DNA of 64,000 bases from Capnocytophaga granulosa ATCC 51502 (GTDB lineage: Bacteria; Bacteroidota; Bacteroidia; Flavobacteriales; Flavobacteriaceae), in the NCBI RefSeq assembly GCF_000411115.1, contig NZ_KE150260.1, positions 15,824 to 79,823 on the forward strand. Direction: 5' to 3'. Within the stretch, counting starts at the first letter, position 1; each line of letters begins with the position of its first letter. Below, piece after piece: positions 34,105 through 43,308 of this stretch. The position numbers and the translations under genes are program-made. Below the pieces are notes generated by a model, which saw only the letters and a program-made list of their open reading frames with translations, was not told where the DNA came from and made no database searches.

Positions 34105-36577
34105 TCCAATACTTTTTATCGATTTTGACCTCTAATATATTTGAATTCGATTGTTTTTTGCAAATAGTAAACGTTACTTGTGTTCCATCTTTTCTTAATT
34201 CCATTGTTTTGCAAAAAGTTATACCATATTCATAAATATTTACGCCATCAGCATTACTTATTACATTTTTACTCATTATATGTCTTATCGCATTTTCTCC
34301 TTTAATTTTGATTCCTATATCCTTTTCTATTCTTTTCAAGTCCAAATCAGAACACTGTAATATAATACATCTTCTTTTGCCATCAAATCTTTTAATTTGT
34401 CCTTTATATTCTATGGTATCATCATATTCCTTACCTATATCTATATTCATATTTACTACAGCCTCTTCTTTTATTATATTATCAACCTCTTTATTTTCAA
34501 CAGCTAATATTTTAGCTACTAATTCTTTTCCTCCATCATTTATAGAATCGCTACATTCTATTTCTTCTATTTTAAAATATATCTTTTTGTTTTTTAGTTC
34601 TTCATCCTTTATTCCCTTTAATTTTTCATTGTTTTTATCAACCTCGAACTCACTTTTCAACACAGGAGTAGTTATTATAATTGTGTTTTCTTTTATTTCT
34701 GAAACGGCTCCTATATATATAAAATTTTTATTCCATTCATATTCATCTTTATCTCCTATATTCTTATCTATATCCCTATTACTCAACAAATTGAAAATAG
34801 AAGAAATAAAAACCTGTAAAATTTCTATTTCTATATTTTTATAATGGGTTGCTATATTTCTGTTATTTATTATATTTTGTGAGTATTGTGATTTATTTTC
34901 ATCAGTTTTCTTATACTTTTCTTTAGGAGACATTATCTTCAACTTGTCAGCATCCTTACTCTCTTTTTCTGTATAATAAATAACTTCGAATACTCTGTAC
35001 AAATAAATTACAATAAGACTATTATATGCTTTAGATAAGTCTTCTTTATAATCATTTTCTACAATCTCCATTCGTATAAAATCAAGATATAACTTTATGG
35101 ATTCTTTAATTACCTCCCAAATATCTTCCCGCTTTACCATTTCTTTTTTTATATCATCTCCTTCTATATCTATATTGAGAATTTCCTTTAGAGAGGAAAG
35201 ATCATTACAGGTTTTTTTATTATTTATTGGAGCTTTTGTCGGCTTTTTCTCTCTAATCCAAAATGCTGTTTCCCACCAAAAGACATCCTCATGTTTTTTG
35301 TATACTTTATATAGGGGTACAAATTTACTATAAACAAAGCGAATATGTTTATTCTTTATAGCCAAGTGATATATTATTCGCACAAGATCTATATAGTTAT
35401 TCAACAGAGATTTGGGGTCATTTTGTTCGTCCAGTCCTTTCTTTTGCCAATAAGCAAGCGCTCCAAATTTATGTATGTTATGGTACAATTTCCATTTGTT
35501 AGAAGCCGTTGTGACAAGTATTGGACAAGGAAAATCCTCTTCCTTAAGAATCTTAAGTATTTGTATTCCAGAGATTTCTTCCAGAGGTATCTCTTCATCT
35601 TCTGCTCTAAGGCGTATATCTAGGATCAAAAGAATTGTTTGGTAAATATTTTTGTCTCCATATAATTTTCTTTCTTCTATAATTTTGAACAACTCATCTC
35701 TTGTTTCTATTATTTTATTTACTACCTCTTCTACGAATGCTTCTCCTTCTATATTTTTGTTGGGGACTATTGTTCTAAAATACTCATTTTTTTCTCCATA
35801 AATAATTTTTTGAAATATATCCGACCAGCCTTCCTCTGCTTGATCATCTACATAAATAATTATAGGAGGTTTTTCTTTAAACTCTTCCCATATATTAGTG
35901 ATATCTTCTTCTTTATTTTCCCTTTGATATTCTTCTAACTCTTTTATAATATCGTCTTTATCAATAGGGTTTAGGTATTGTGCAATCTGTCCTTCTATAC
36001 TGTTATATTGTTTCCATAGTTTATCTGTTCTCTTAAAAAATGTCTCTATTGTTGGTTCTAGAGTATAGTGAGCTTGATTCTTGAGCCTCTCTTCCATAAC
36101 CTTATGCATTTGCCAAAGGGTATAGACTCCCCACCAATTGGCAAAAATATGTCGATTATCGGGTAGATAGTTTTCTATTTTAAAGAAAGAACTCAAATCC
36201 TCGTATACTTGTTGTTGGGATAATGCTTCGAAATCAATACTTTTTATATCAAAAGATGTTGATAGCTGATAATAAGTTACTCCTTGCGAATAGAGTATTA
36301 GATTTCTTGTGTCCTTTAGCAAAAGTTCTTCTCTCGAATAGAAAGAAAAGAGTACACAATGCTGGTGATAGTGGTGCAAGCGTAGTCGCTTAAGCACCTC
36401 TATACCTGCATGCTGAGATAACTCTGGCTTATAATCTATATAGATACAGAAGAGCTTTGGAGGCTCCTGCAAACACTGTACCTCCTCTATAATCTCCAAA
36501 GGAGAGGCACTCGAAAAGGTGACTGCTTCTCCTTCTAAAAAAATAAAATCAGGTTTCCCTACAAAAAATATATTCAT
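34094..36577 (-). CDS. Double-receiver signalling protein with OB-like tail, 827 residues
   Basis: The N-terminal receiver-like domain (LFCIYIDYKPELSQHAGIEV, then LYSQGVTYYQLSTSFD) is shared with the 671-residue protein (LYTLGYHFIQLSTTGPS). A second receiver at about 238-360 has IIIYVDDQAEEGW, the acceptor aspartate in LLILDIRLRAED, and ILVTTAS. The C-terminal half includes a helical region and beta-rich segments (IGAVSEIKENTIIITTPVL; YKGQIKRFDGKRRCIILQC) that look like OB or cold-shock folds. It overlaps the genes on both sides by 4 and 11 bp, so all four signalling genes form one coupled operon. The output is unknown; nucleic-acid binding is a guess. Confidence 0.72.
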   Translation of the reverse strand: MNIFFVGKPDFIFLEGEAVTFSSASPLEIIEEVQCLQEPPKLFCIYIDYKPELSQHAGIEVLKRLRLHHYHQHCVLFSFYSREELLLKDTRNLILYSQGVTYYQLSTSFDIKSIDFEALSQQQVYEDLSSFFKIENYLPDNRHIFANWWGVYTLWQMHKVMEERLKNQAHYTLEPTIETFFKRTDKLWKQYNSIEGQIAQYLNPIDKDDIIKELEEYQRENKEEDITNIWEEFKEKPPIIIYVDDQAEEGWSDIFQKIIYGEKNEYFRTIVPNKNIEGEAFVEEVVNKIIETRDELFKIIEERKLYGDKNIYQTILLILDIRLRAEDEEIPLEEISGIQILKILKEEDFPCPILVTTASNKWKLYHNIHKFGALAYWQKKGLDEQNDPKSLLNNYIDLVRIIYHLAIKNKHIRFVYSKFVPLYKVYKKHEDVFWWETAFWIREKKPTKAPINNKKTCNDLSSLKEILNIDIEGDDIKKEMVKREDIWEVIKESIKLYLDFIRMEIVENDYKEDLSKAYNSLIVIYLYRVFEVIYYTEKESKDADKLKIMSPKEKYKKTDENKSQYSQNIINNRNIATHYKNIEIEILQVFISSIFNLLSNRDIDKNIGDKDEYEWNKNFIYIGAVSEIKENTIIITTPVLKSEFEVDKNNEKLKGIKDEELKNKKIYFKIEEIECSDSINDGGKELVAKILAVENKEVDNIIKEEAVVNMNIDIGKEYDDTIEYKGQIKRFDGKRRCIILQCSDLDLKRIEKDIGIKIKGENAIRHIMSKNVISNADGVNIYEYGITFCKTMELRKDGTQVTFTICKKQSNSNILEVKIDKKYWNDK

Positions 36578-37137
36578 TCTTTTTTATTTTTAATACTTTC
36601 AAGGAATTCTTTCTCTGCTCTTTTTGTCTTTTCTGTTTCTCCTTCATAGAAAATAGCTTCTATGATATCTGCAATTTGGTCTTGAGTATAGGCGAGCCCA
36701 TCTGCTTTCCATTCTCTTCCATTTACTCCTCTTTCTATTAAAAAGCTTGATATTTTTTGGGCAAAAACATCATAGGTTCTATCCCTTCCTACATGCTGTC
36801 CCACTTTTTTTCTCTTCTCATCAATATCAAAGAGAATACTTTCATGATCAAATTTATTACCATGATCATTAAGATGATAAAGTATATAGATATCATCCTC
36901 GTCTTCCTTTATATTATTATAAAATTTCTTGAATGACTGCTGATCTATCATATCACTTGCTAAAAAGAGAACATCTTCTTTATTATAGTCAGAAATCAAA
37001 ACATTTCCTCTAAGTGCCATTACCCCTTTGTTTTCTAATTCTTTTATTTCTTTGAACTCTACTTTATTCCGTTCTCTATCTTCGGGCATAAAATTTTTTA
37101 TACTTCTCTTATTAGTAAAAACGATTAACTTTTCCAT
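36574..37137 (-). CDS. Unknown 187-residue protein of the signalling operon
   Basis: A 187-residue cytoplasmic protein without recognised family. The first 100 residues are alpha/beta (KLIVFTNKRSIKNF, DIYILYHLNDHGNKF), possibly a minimal receiver-like or nuclease-like fold. The histidine and aspartate cluster HLNDHGNKFDHES and later GQHVGRDRTYDVF are the most notable features. The tail is charged and helical. Its start shares one base with the kinase stop, and its stop overlaps the next gene by 4 bp, so it is made in step with the kinase and receiver proteins. Confidence 0.65.
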   Translation of the reverse strand: MEKLIVFTNKRSIKNFMPEDRERNKVEFKEIKELENKGVMALRGNVLISDYNKEDVLFLASDMIDQQSFKKFYNNIKEDEDDIYILYHLNDHGNKFDHESILFDIDEKRKKVGQHVGRDRTYDVFAQKISSFLIERGVNGREWKADGLAYTQDQIADIIEAIFYEGETEKTKRAEKEFLESIKNKKE

Positions 37138-40100
37138 TATCTTCTTGATTGGTTTAATATATAATTAATTGAATATTTATTTCTATTTTCCACAAAAGCA
37201 TATAATAAGGAAGAGATATTCAGGTAATTTACCGATAAGGGAAGGTGCTCTAAGGTTTGTCTTCCTCTTCCTGAAGTAACTATAACCCGTGTTACTTTTA
37301 CCCATTTGTTCAATTGCTTATTAATAGCTTCTGTCCTATTAGTGTCATTGTTATAAATCCGCTCTAAGATTCCATAGTGAATTACTAAAAACTCTGCTTT
37401 TTTTATATTATCTATATATGCTATAATTGCATTTTTATCATCGTTTGAAAAATGTTCTTTCGCCAAATCTATTTCTTCTTTTTTAGGAATGAGTACATTT
37501 ATATAATTAAAAATCTCAGCTTCTTTCACCCCTTGGCCATCTTTTGCAGGATAAATACTTTCTGCAGCTCTTTGGATACGCTCATCTATTACGATTACTT
37601 TGTTGAAATAGGCTTCTACTAATTTTTGACATATAGGAGACTTTCTTGCCTCTTCTACATATTCTTCTAAATCATTTTTAAACCCTGGTAATTTCCGTTG
37701 TGCTGCACTTGATAATGGTTCTATAGTTACCAAAGAGGTATTTACACCTTCAGTCAGTCTTTCCCAGGTACGATAATTATTCAAATGGTTAAAGAAGACC
37801 ACTTGTCTACATTCATCATAATCAAATCCATTTTCTATATCTGTCTCTCTTATTATATCTTGGCATATATTTTGATTAACTTTTGTTGTATTTTCATCTA
37901 TTTCCTCATCTTCCTTTCCTTCCCACCGTTCCCATACCTTTTTTTCAAAATCTTCTATATCTTTTGAATCTATTAGTTTCTTTACAAAGTCTTTTTCTAT
38001 GAGCATCAGTCTCTCTGGAAGTAGAGATAGTATCTCTATTCTTTCCTTTCTATTAGTTTGTTTATCATTATGTGTTTTGTAAAAACATTCTCCTAATTCC
38101 CCTAATTTATCCTGAGCTCCTTCTTGTAAAAATATAAATTCATAACTATATACTTGCCCTTCTTCTATACTTTTTTTAAATCCTTCTGCTGCTAAAAAAC
38201 TTATTCCATAACTTTCTAAGGATTTTTTATTTTTTTCTTCTAAGAAATAATCTTCTTTAAACACAAAGGCGTATTTTTCAGGTTTTCTTACGTAAAAACG
38301 ATAGCCTAAATATCTATTTTCTGTTTCTCTAAGGTTTTGAAGAGCCTCATCATAAACTTGATTTGTAGTAAAAGCATGCAAGAAAGTAAGGTTGTGTTCT
38401 TGAAAAATTTCCACTACATTTTTTCCTGTTTTTTTATATTCCTTGAGTGTTTTTTCTGAAAATTCTCCTATTTTAGCTATATCTTCTTGTTGCAAAAATG
38501 CTCCGGCTGCTTTCATTTCTAACTGTCCTAAACCATAAGAACGCAATTGATTATTATTCATATTAAAAGCAGACTTAAGTAACATGTTATTTAATTTACT
38601 TTTTAATCTTCTCGAGTTTGTCTGTACAATAGAGTCAAAAATTTCTACTTCGTAATATTTCTTCAATGACTTTGAATTAGAAAACTTAACTACAAAATGT
38701 ACACAATCTTGCATTCCTATCACATTATGTTTAGCTGTATTTCGAATGATGTTTTCTATAATATTATAAAAAGCTTGTTGTCCTATAGTTCCTCCTGGTA
38801 ACATAATAGAAATATCATTTTTCTCATCAAAGATTTCATATCCTTCTTCTGTCTCTTTAATAAAATGTATTTGATATTTAAAATTGTCTATCCCCGATAT
38901 ATAATTAAGCAAAATACGGTTTTCATCTAACTGTTTAAAAAGTTCTCCATATACTCTTTTCTCTGCTACCGTATTAGTTATTCCATAAACTGCCTCATTG
39001 AGGTAAAAACAACGATTAGAAATATACCTAAAAAACACTGCTAATTGTTCTTGCTGCTCTATAGGGGTTATTCCCCTTTGTTTTTCTTCCCAAGGAAGCT
39101 GGAAACTACCTTGATAAGTATTAGGTTTCTGTATATGGCTTTTTAATTTATTAAAGGAGAAATCCTCTCCCTTCTGCAAATGAACGAGTACGTGTGAGAT
39201 AATATTATGAGAGAGATTCCTAATAAATACCTGTGCATAAGCAGCCTTTCTTGCCTGTTCTTCAACATTTTTTTTACTCTCTTCTAATTTCTTATTTATA
39301 TTTAGTAATTCCCTATTACTTTCTTCTATTTTATTGTTCTTTTCTCCAATTACTTCAGCTGTTTTTGAGGAAGAGAATTGAGAAATAAAATTTTCTACAT
39401 GTAACTTAATAACATTTATCTTTGTCTCAGGCAATTGCTGATTAAATAAAATAAAGATAGAAAATCTTAATTTGTTAAGCCCTGCTCCAAAAGATTTACA
39501 TCTCCATAGAAGCGTCTGCCCATATTGTTTCTTATCTAGAAATTTTGCAAATTTTTCAAAGATCTTATCTTTCCCTGATAGCTGTGATCCGTTTTTAAGC
39601 CGTTCTAATCTGTATTCAGAAACACTAGTATGAGTTTTTTCTGGATAATAATGTAGATGTTCTAGTCGACGATGTTTTCCATTAGGTAAAATAGTTACTG
39701 CATATACTTCCTCTTCCCTTGCAAAGTGCGTATTTTCCTTATATTTCGAATCATTTAAATAGTTGAAATATTCTAAAGAAGTATTTATATAACTTTCTGT
39801 TTCATAAGAAATTGAAAAGATTTTAACTTCTTTTTCTTCTTCAATAACATAGTTAAAATCAATAGCCAATATAGGTACATCATATTCTATATTTCGTTCT
39901 TTTTTAGGGACATTTATGTATAAGCAATCTAAAATATCTTCTTTTAAGCCTTCCAAACTTGCTGTTTTTGAAGTTGCTGAGCTATATTGCCTTGGAGATA
40001 TTTGATTAAAAAGGAAGGCCTTATTCAAAGTCTTTACCTTTTCTACAGGAAGCTCTCCTTTCCAAAAAGGAACAGAATACCAATAAGAATGTAGTAACAC

Positions 40101-40649
40101 TATAAAGTTTTCTTTGCTATCTTTCTTAGAAATAGTTTCCACTACTGTAGCGATATTGGTGCTAGTACTTCCAGGTAAACCTATAAAAAGATTAGAAAGG
40201 TTCATCATTGCTTCCATTTGCTCAGTTACATTATCGGTTCTAATCACATAATCATACCCTATAGGCGTCTTCTTTTCTTCTGTTGTGATGACTGCTATCA
40301 GTTGTATTTCTTTTCCTTTTTCCCTAAGATCACGTTTATCACTATATTTTTCAAACTTCTTTACTACAACTTCTGAGATTCCTCCTGTTCCGCTTGTAAT
40401 AATTTTTAATATTTTTATTTCACTAGATTTTTTGAACACCTCATAAATTTTTTTCACCAATAGTTCTATATCTCTTTTGGAAATATTGTATTTTCGCTTT
40501 CTAAAAATACTCTCATCACGTCCTCCCAAAAAGCATATTGTATAGGAATGATTATCTTTTTCAGTAAATACATTAGTTACAGTCTCCATCGTTTCTGTTT
40601 TTGTATGGTCATATCCTGCCAAAGATACGTTTTTTTCTTGAGTTTTCAT
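37137..40649 (-). CDS. Large SLOG-like/histidine kinase/pseudo-receiver protein
   Basis: A 1170-residue soluble sensor kinase. Residues about 25-235 form a Rossmann domain like the SLOG/LOG nucleotide-binding family (KILKIITSGTGGISEVVVKK and FIGLPGSTSTNIATVVE). A coiled coil at about 430-470 leads to the H-box NLSHNIISHVLVHL near 480. The ATPase domain has the N-box ENIIRNTAKHN near 634 and a G-box YGLGQLEMKAAGAFL near 705. The last 200 residues look like a receiver without its aspartate (KVIVIDERIQRAAE, FLVIHYGIL, RVIVTSGRGR). There are no membrane helices, so the signal is internal, perhaps a nucleotide. It heads the signalling operon. Confidence 0.75.
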   Translation of the reverse strand: MKTQEKNVSLAGYDHTKTETMETVTNVFTEKDNHSYTICFLGGRDESIFRKRKYNISKRDIELLVKKIYEVFKKSSEIKILKIITSGTGGISEVVVKKFEKYSDKRDLREKGKEIQLIAVITTEEKKTPIGYDYVIRTDNVTEQMEAMMNLSNLFIGLPGSTSTNIATVVETISKKDSKENFIVLLHSYWYSVPFWKGELPVEKVKTLNKAFLFNQISPRQYSSATSKTASLEGLKEDILDCLYINVPKKERNIEYDVPILAIDFNYVIEEEKEVKIFSISYETESYINTSLEYFNYLNDSKYKENTHFAREEEVYAVTILPNGKHRRLEHLHYYPEKTHTSVSEYRLERLKNGSQLSGKDKIFEKFAKFLDKKQYGQTLLWRCKSFGAGLNKLRFSIFILFNQQLPETKINVIKLHVENFISQFSSSKTAEVIGEKNNKIEESNRELLNINKKLEESKKNVEEQARKAAYAQVFIRNLSHNIISHVLVHLQKGEDFSFNKLKSHIQKPNTYQGSFQLPWEEKQRGITPIEQQEQLAVFFRYISNRCFYLNEAVYGITNTVAEKRVYGELFKQLDENRILLNYISGIDNFKYQIHFIKETEEGYEIFDEKNDISIMLPGGTIGQQAFYNIIENIIRNTAKHNVIGMQDCVHFVVKFSNSKSLKKYYEVEIFDSIVQTNSRRLKSKLNNMLLKSAFNMNNNQLRSYGLGQLEMKAAGAFLQQEDIAKIGEFSEKTLKEYKKTGKNVVEIFQEHNLTFLHAFTTNQVYDEALQNLRETENRYLGYRFYVRKPEKYAFVFKEDYFLEEKNKKSLESYGISFLAAEGFKKSIEEGQVYSYEFIFLQEGAQDKLGELGECFYKTHNDKQTNRKERIEILSLLPERLMLIEKDFVKKLIDSKDIEDFEKKVWERWEGKEDEEIDENTTKVNQNICQDIIRETDIENGFDYDECRQVVFFNHLNNYRTWERLTEGVNTSLVTIEPLSSAAQRKLPGFKNDLEEYVEEARKSPICQKLVEAYFNKVIVIDERIQRAAESIYPAKDGQGVKEAEIFNYINVLIPKKEEIDLAKEHFSNDDKNAIIAYIDNIKKAEFLVIHYGILERIYNNDTNRTEAINKQLNKWVKVTRVIVTSGRGRQTLEHLPLSVNYLNISSLLYAFVENRNKYSINYILNQSRR

Positions 40650-40670
40650 AATCTTTTCGTAAATATTTTT

Positions 40671-40714
40671 TTAACCATTTTAAATAAAAGGTTTAACCAT
40701 TTTAAATAAAAGGA
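40671..40714. repeat. 22-bp tandem repeat upstream of the kinase gene
   Basis: Two copies of TTAACCATTTTAAATAAAAG plus two bases sit end to end, ending 22 bp from the kinase start codon. The period of two helical turns is typical of a pair of operator half-sites. No TAnnTTTG box is evident, so control of this gene may differ from that of the others in the region. Confidence 0.65.
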
Positions 40715-40739
40715 GTAAGCACCAGCACTTACTCCTTTT
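40708..40739 (-). terminator. Terminator hairpin between the papain-like gene and the kinase operon
   Basis: A 12-bp perfect stem (AAAAGGAGTAAG with CTTACTCCTTTT, 8-base loop) precedes TTTTATTT on the minus strand. It would stop transcripts from the papain-like gene before the kinase gene. Confidence 0.7.
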
Positions 40740-40773
40740 ATCACTTGTTATTAGTCTTTTTTCTGTCTTCTTT

Positions 40774-40959
40774 AAAGAGAGGGTGTCCGAAAGGCCTTGT
40801 CTTTAGAGAGCGAATTACCTCACATACTCACTTACGCGACTTTGCTCCTACAGCAATACCCAAAAAAACAACTGATTATCAATGAAATAAAATTTAAATT
40901 GAGCGTTATTTACACTTCAAAAAGCAGTGTTTTAGACTTTTCGGACAGCCCCCTCTTTT
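40774..40959. mobile_element. MITE-like element, copy 2 (inverted relative to copy 1)
   Basis: A 186-bp non-coding element. Its ends are AAAGAGAGGGTGTCCGAAAG and, read inward from the right, AAAGAGGGGGCTGTCCGAAA, giving imperfect terminal inverted repeats. Its minus strand shares CTGCTTTTTGAA and ATTGATAATCAG with copy 1. It ends 5 bp from the papain-like gene's stop codon. Together with copy 1 it brackets the kinase, ClpX and FtsZ-like genes. Confidence 0.65.
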
Positions 40960-40964
40960 AATCA

Positions 40965-43037
40965 TTAGCGGCGTACTAATTCTATAATAATATTTGTGAA
41001 GAAGCGATTGTTTTTATTTTCAGTAGATTTAGTAAGTATATATATTTTATTGTTTATTTCTGCTTTTGAGACATAGAAATCTAAATCGACAGAACTATCG
41101 CCCGAATAATAAAATCCAATTATCTCTTTATTATTCTGACAGAACTCACCATACTTGATGTATACTTCCCCACGCTGGGTAAAGCGTTCTGTATCTTCTT
41201 TTATAAGACGACCTGTTACTCGTAAGTTACCTCCAACCTCTGTGACCCTCAGATCCCGTAATGCTATCTTTCTTTTCCCTGAGTAAGTCGTTGGTAGGCC
41301 TTGAGCAGGGCATTCTATGGTAGCGTCTTGAGCAGCAGGTACCTCTTTTATAGTATATGTAGCACGAGTTTCCTCTTCCCTCCTGCGTTCTTCCTCTCGC
41401 CTACGAGTCTCCTCTTCCCTTCTGCGTTCTTCCTCTCGCCTACGAGTCTCCTCTTCCCTTCTACGTTCTTCCTCTCGCCTACGAGTCTCTTCTTCCCTTC
41501 TACGTTCTTCCTCTCGCCTACGAGTCTCTTCTTCCCTTCTACGTTCCTCCTCTCGCCTACGAGTCTCCTCTTCCCTTCTACGTTCCTCCTCTCGCCTACG
41601 AGTCTCCTCTTCCCTTCTACGTTCTTCCTCTTGTTTACGAGTCTCCTCTTCCCTTCTACGTTCTTCCTCTCGTTTACGATCTTCGTCTTTATCTTTCGTT
41701 TCGCCTGTAAGAACTATCCGTTGCGCACGATCGGAAAAGATCAATGCCAGTATAGCTGTATGAATTCCCTTTTTATTATTAGGAGAATATATTACCTCTA
41801 GTGTTGCATAACTGTTAGGATATATTACTATATCTGTGTTTCTTTCCAATCGGAAATAGTCTTTATCTTTCCCTTCAAGATAAGGGGATATATTAACTAC
41901 ACTGCTTCCATTATTGGTGATCGTTAGTCTTTGCTTTTGAACTTCCCCGTTATCAGAAGTAAAAATCATGTGAGATGTATTGGTAGCTATACGTATCTCG
42001 TTAGGTGCTGGATCAGGAGGATTGGGGGCATCATCATAGGGCTTATAGTCATATAAATTTTTATTATCAACATAGTAAGCGGCGGCAATCATACTGCCTA
42101 TAAGTGATTTGTGAACCTTTACATAGCCAGTCTTTTTCCAACCAATTCCTGAACCCCACGAGTTGATAAGTGTGATCGTGCCTTCTTCTTGATCAAATCC
42201 GATTACTGTCATCGCATGTGAGCCGACTATCTCACCTCCTTCTTCATAATCTTCCTTTCTATAAATATAGTCTCCCCCTTCTCTATAAAGATCAAAAAAC
42301 TTTTGATTTAAGTAGGCTCCTATAATAATCGGATACCCTTGCGATAGAGCACCTGTAAAGCTATCAAAGCTTAACTGAACAGGGTCAAACGATTTTATGC
42401 GAGTATAAGCAGCCAGTTCGTCTATTTTGGGGTCTGGGATAGCACTACAAGTCGATGCGTCATAACGAAACTCAAGCTCTCTAGGAATACCCTTGTCACA
42501 AATTCGTTGTAAAGAAGCTTCTATAGAGCTTCCTGCTGTTTCACACGGCCCAATTCCTTTAAGGACATTATACAAATAAGAGGGAGAAAGGAAAAAGCTC
42601 TCATCTTTAAATGACAGATGGCGTCGCATGAAGTTGGCTTGATAGCTAATAGCTATTGAGACCGCAAAAGAAGTGCAACTACCTTGTTGTAATTGCGTAT
42701 AATACAACATTTCTTTTGTATCATAAGGAAAACCTTCTAAACGCATTTTAGTCTCTTGCGCTCTATCAAACCTGATAGGTACATTACCTGCATATTTGCT
42801 GTTTTTCTTAACCGGCACCCACCCTGTCGCAAAAGAGGGAGTAGGGTTTGGCTTAACTCTCTGTTGGTCATCTGGCTTATTGCCTTTATCATTTTTATCG
42901 GCCTTATTACCGTTGTTAGTGTCCTTAGAGTCTTGTTGTTCTGTACGGCCTTTATCCGTATTGTCTTGCTCTATTTTTTGGCATCCTATAAGAATTGCCA
43001 TCATCACCACTAAGGCTGTTTTTAAAATTGTTTTCAT
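40965..43037 (-). CDS. Papain-like (C1) cysteine protease lipoprotein with charged repeat stalk
   Basis: A 690-residue lipoprotein whose signal ends in the lipobox LIGC. The ATG at 43037 is used; an upstream ATG at 43106 would bury the signal. The C1 protease domain has the active-site cysteine in QGSCTSFA near residue 120, the histidine in GSHAMTVIGF near 274 and the asparagine in INSWGSG near 290. An Ig-like (HYDIN/choice-of-anchor-type) domain follows. About eight 13-residue repeats of the type RREEETRRREEER (about 450-560) form a long single helix, then a C-terminal beta domain. It is probably surface- or periplasm-exposed. Two direct-repeat promoters (sites C and D) precede it. Confidence 0.82.
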   Translation of the reverse strand: MKTILKTALVVMMAILIGCQKIEQDNTDKGRTEQQDSKDTNNGNKADKNDKGNKPDDQQRVKPNPTPSFATGWVPVKKNSKYAGNVPIRFDRAQETKMRLEGFPYDTKEMLYYTQLQQGSCTSFAVSIAISYQANFMRRHLSFKDESFFLSPSYLYNVLKGIGPCETAGSSIEASLQRICDKGIPRELEFRYDASTCSAIPDPKIDELAAYTRIKSFDPVQLSFDSFTGALSQGYPIIIGAYLNQKFFDLYREGGDYIYRKEDYEEGGEIVGSHAMTVIGFDQEEGTITLINSWGSGIGWKKTGYVKVHKSLIGSMIAAAYYVDNKNLYDYKPYDDAPNPPDPAPNEIRIATNTSHMIFTSDNGEVQKQRLTITNNGSSVVNISPYLEGKDKDYFRLERNTDIVIYPNSYATLEVIYSPNNKKGIHTAILALIFSDRAQRIVLTGETKDKDEDRKREEERRREEETRKQEEERRREEETRRREEERRREEETRRREEERRREEETRRREEERRREEETRRREEERRREEETRRREEERRREEETRRREEERRREEETRATYTIKEVPAAQDATIECPAQGLPTTYSGKRKIALRDLRVTEVGGNLRVTGRLIKEDTERFTQRGEVYIKYGEFCQNNKEIIGFYYSGDSSVDLDFYVSKAEINNKIYILTKSTENKNNRFFTNIIIELVRR
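41375..41690. repeat. 39-bp tandem repeat coding for the charged stalk
   Basis: About eight near-identical 39-bp units (each holding GAGTCTCCTCTTCCCTTCTA and CGTTCTTCCTCTCGCCTAC) encode the 13-residue REEE-type repeats of the papain-like lipoprotein. High identity between units suggests the number varies between strains without shifting the frame. Confidence 0.85.
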
Positions 43038-43220
43038 GGTTGTTGATAGTTTAATAAGATTAATAAATATTTTTGTTACACGTTTAGGATTTTTCTCTTT
43101 TTTCATAATCTAAATAATTTAGAGGTTATCAATGATAAATTTGATGAGCCATATATAGCTGCTTAATTCTTGGTTATTTTCTTTCTTTTCCCATAGGCAA
43201 TTATGTTTGATTATCTACTG

Positions 43221-43265
43221 CAAATGTAGAACGTTTTTGTCTGGAAAATGATATGAGTTGGTATG
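43221..43265 (-). promoter_or_regulatory. Promoter site C: CATAC direct repeat plus -7 box (papain-like gene, proximal)
   Basis: On the minus strand, CATACCAACTCATAT (43265-43251) is followed after 22 bp by TACATTTG (43228-43221), a perfect -7 box. This is 183 bp upstream of the papain-like gene's start codon. Confidence 0.75.
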
Positions 43266-43308
43266 CGTTCCCTTTCCCATAGGCTACATAGTGTTTTATT
43301 TTACAAGG

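Noticed and set aside
41301..41801. Long plus-strand open frame across the charged-stalk repeats
   Set aside because: It is the shadow of the 39-bp repeat array; the reverse strand encodes a coherent protease lipoprotein with signal peptide and catalytic motifs.
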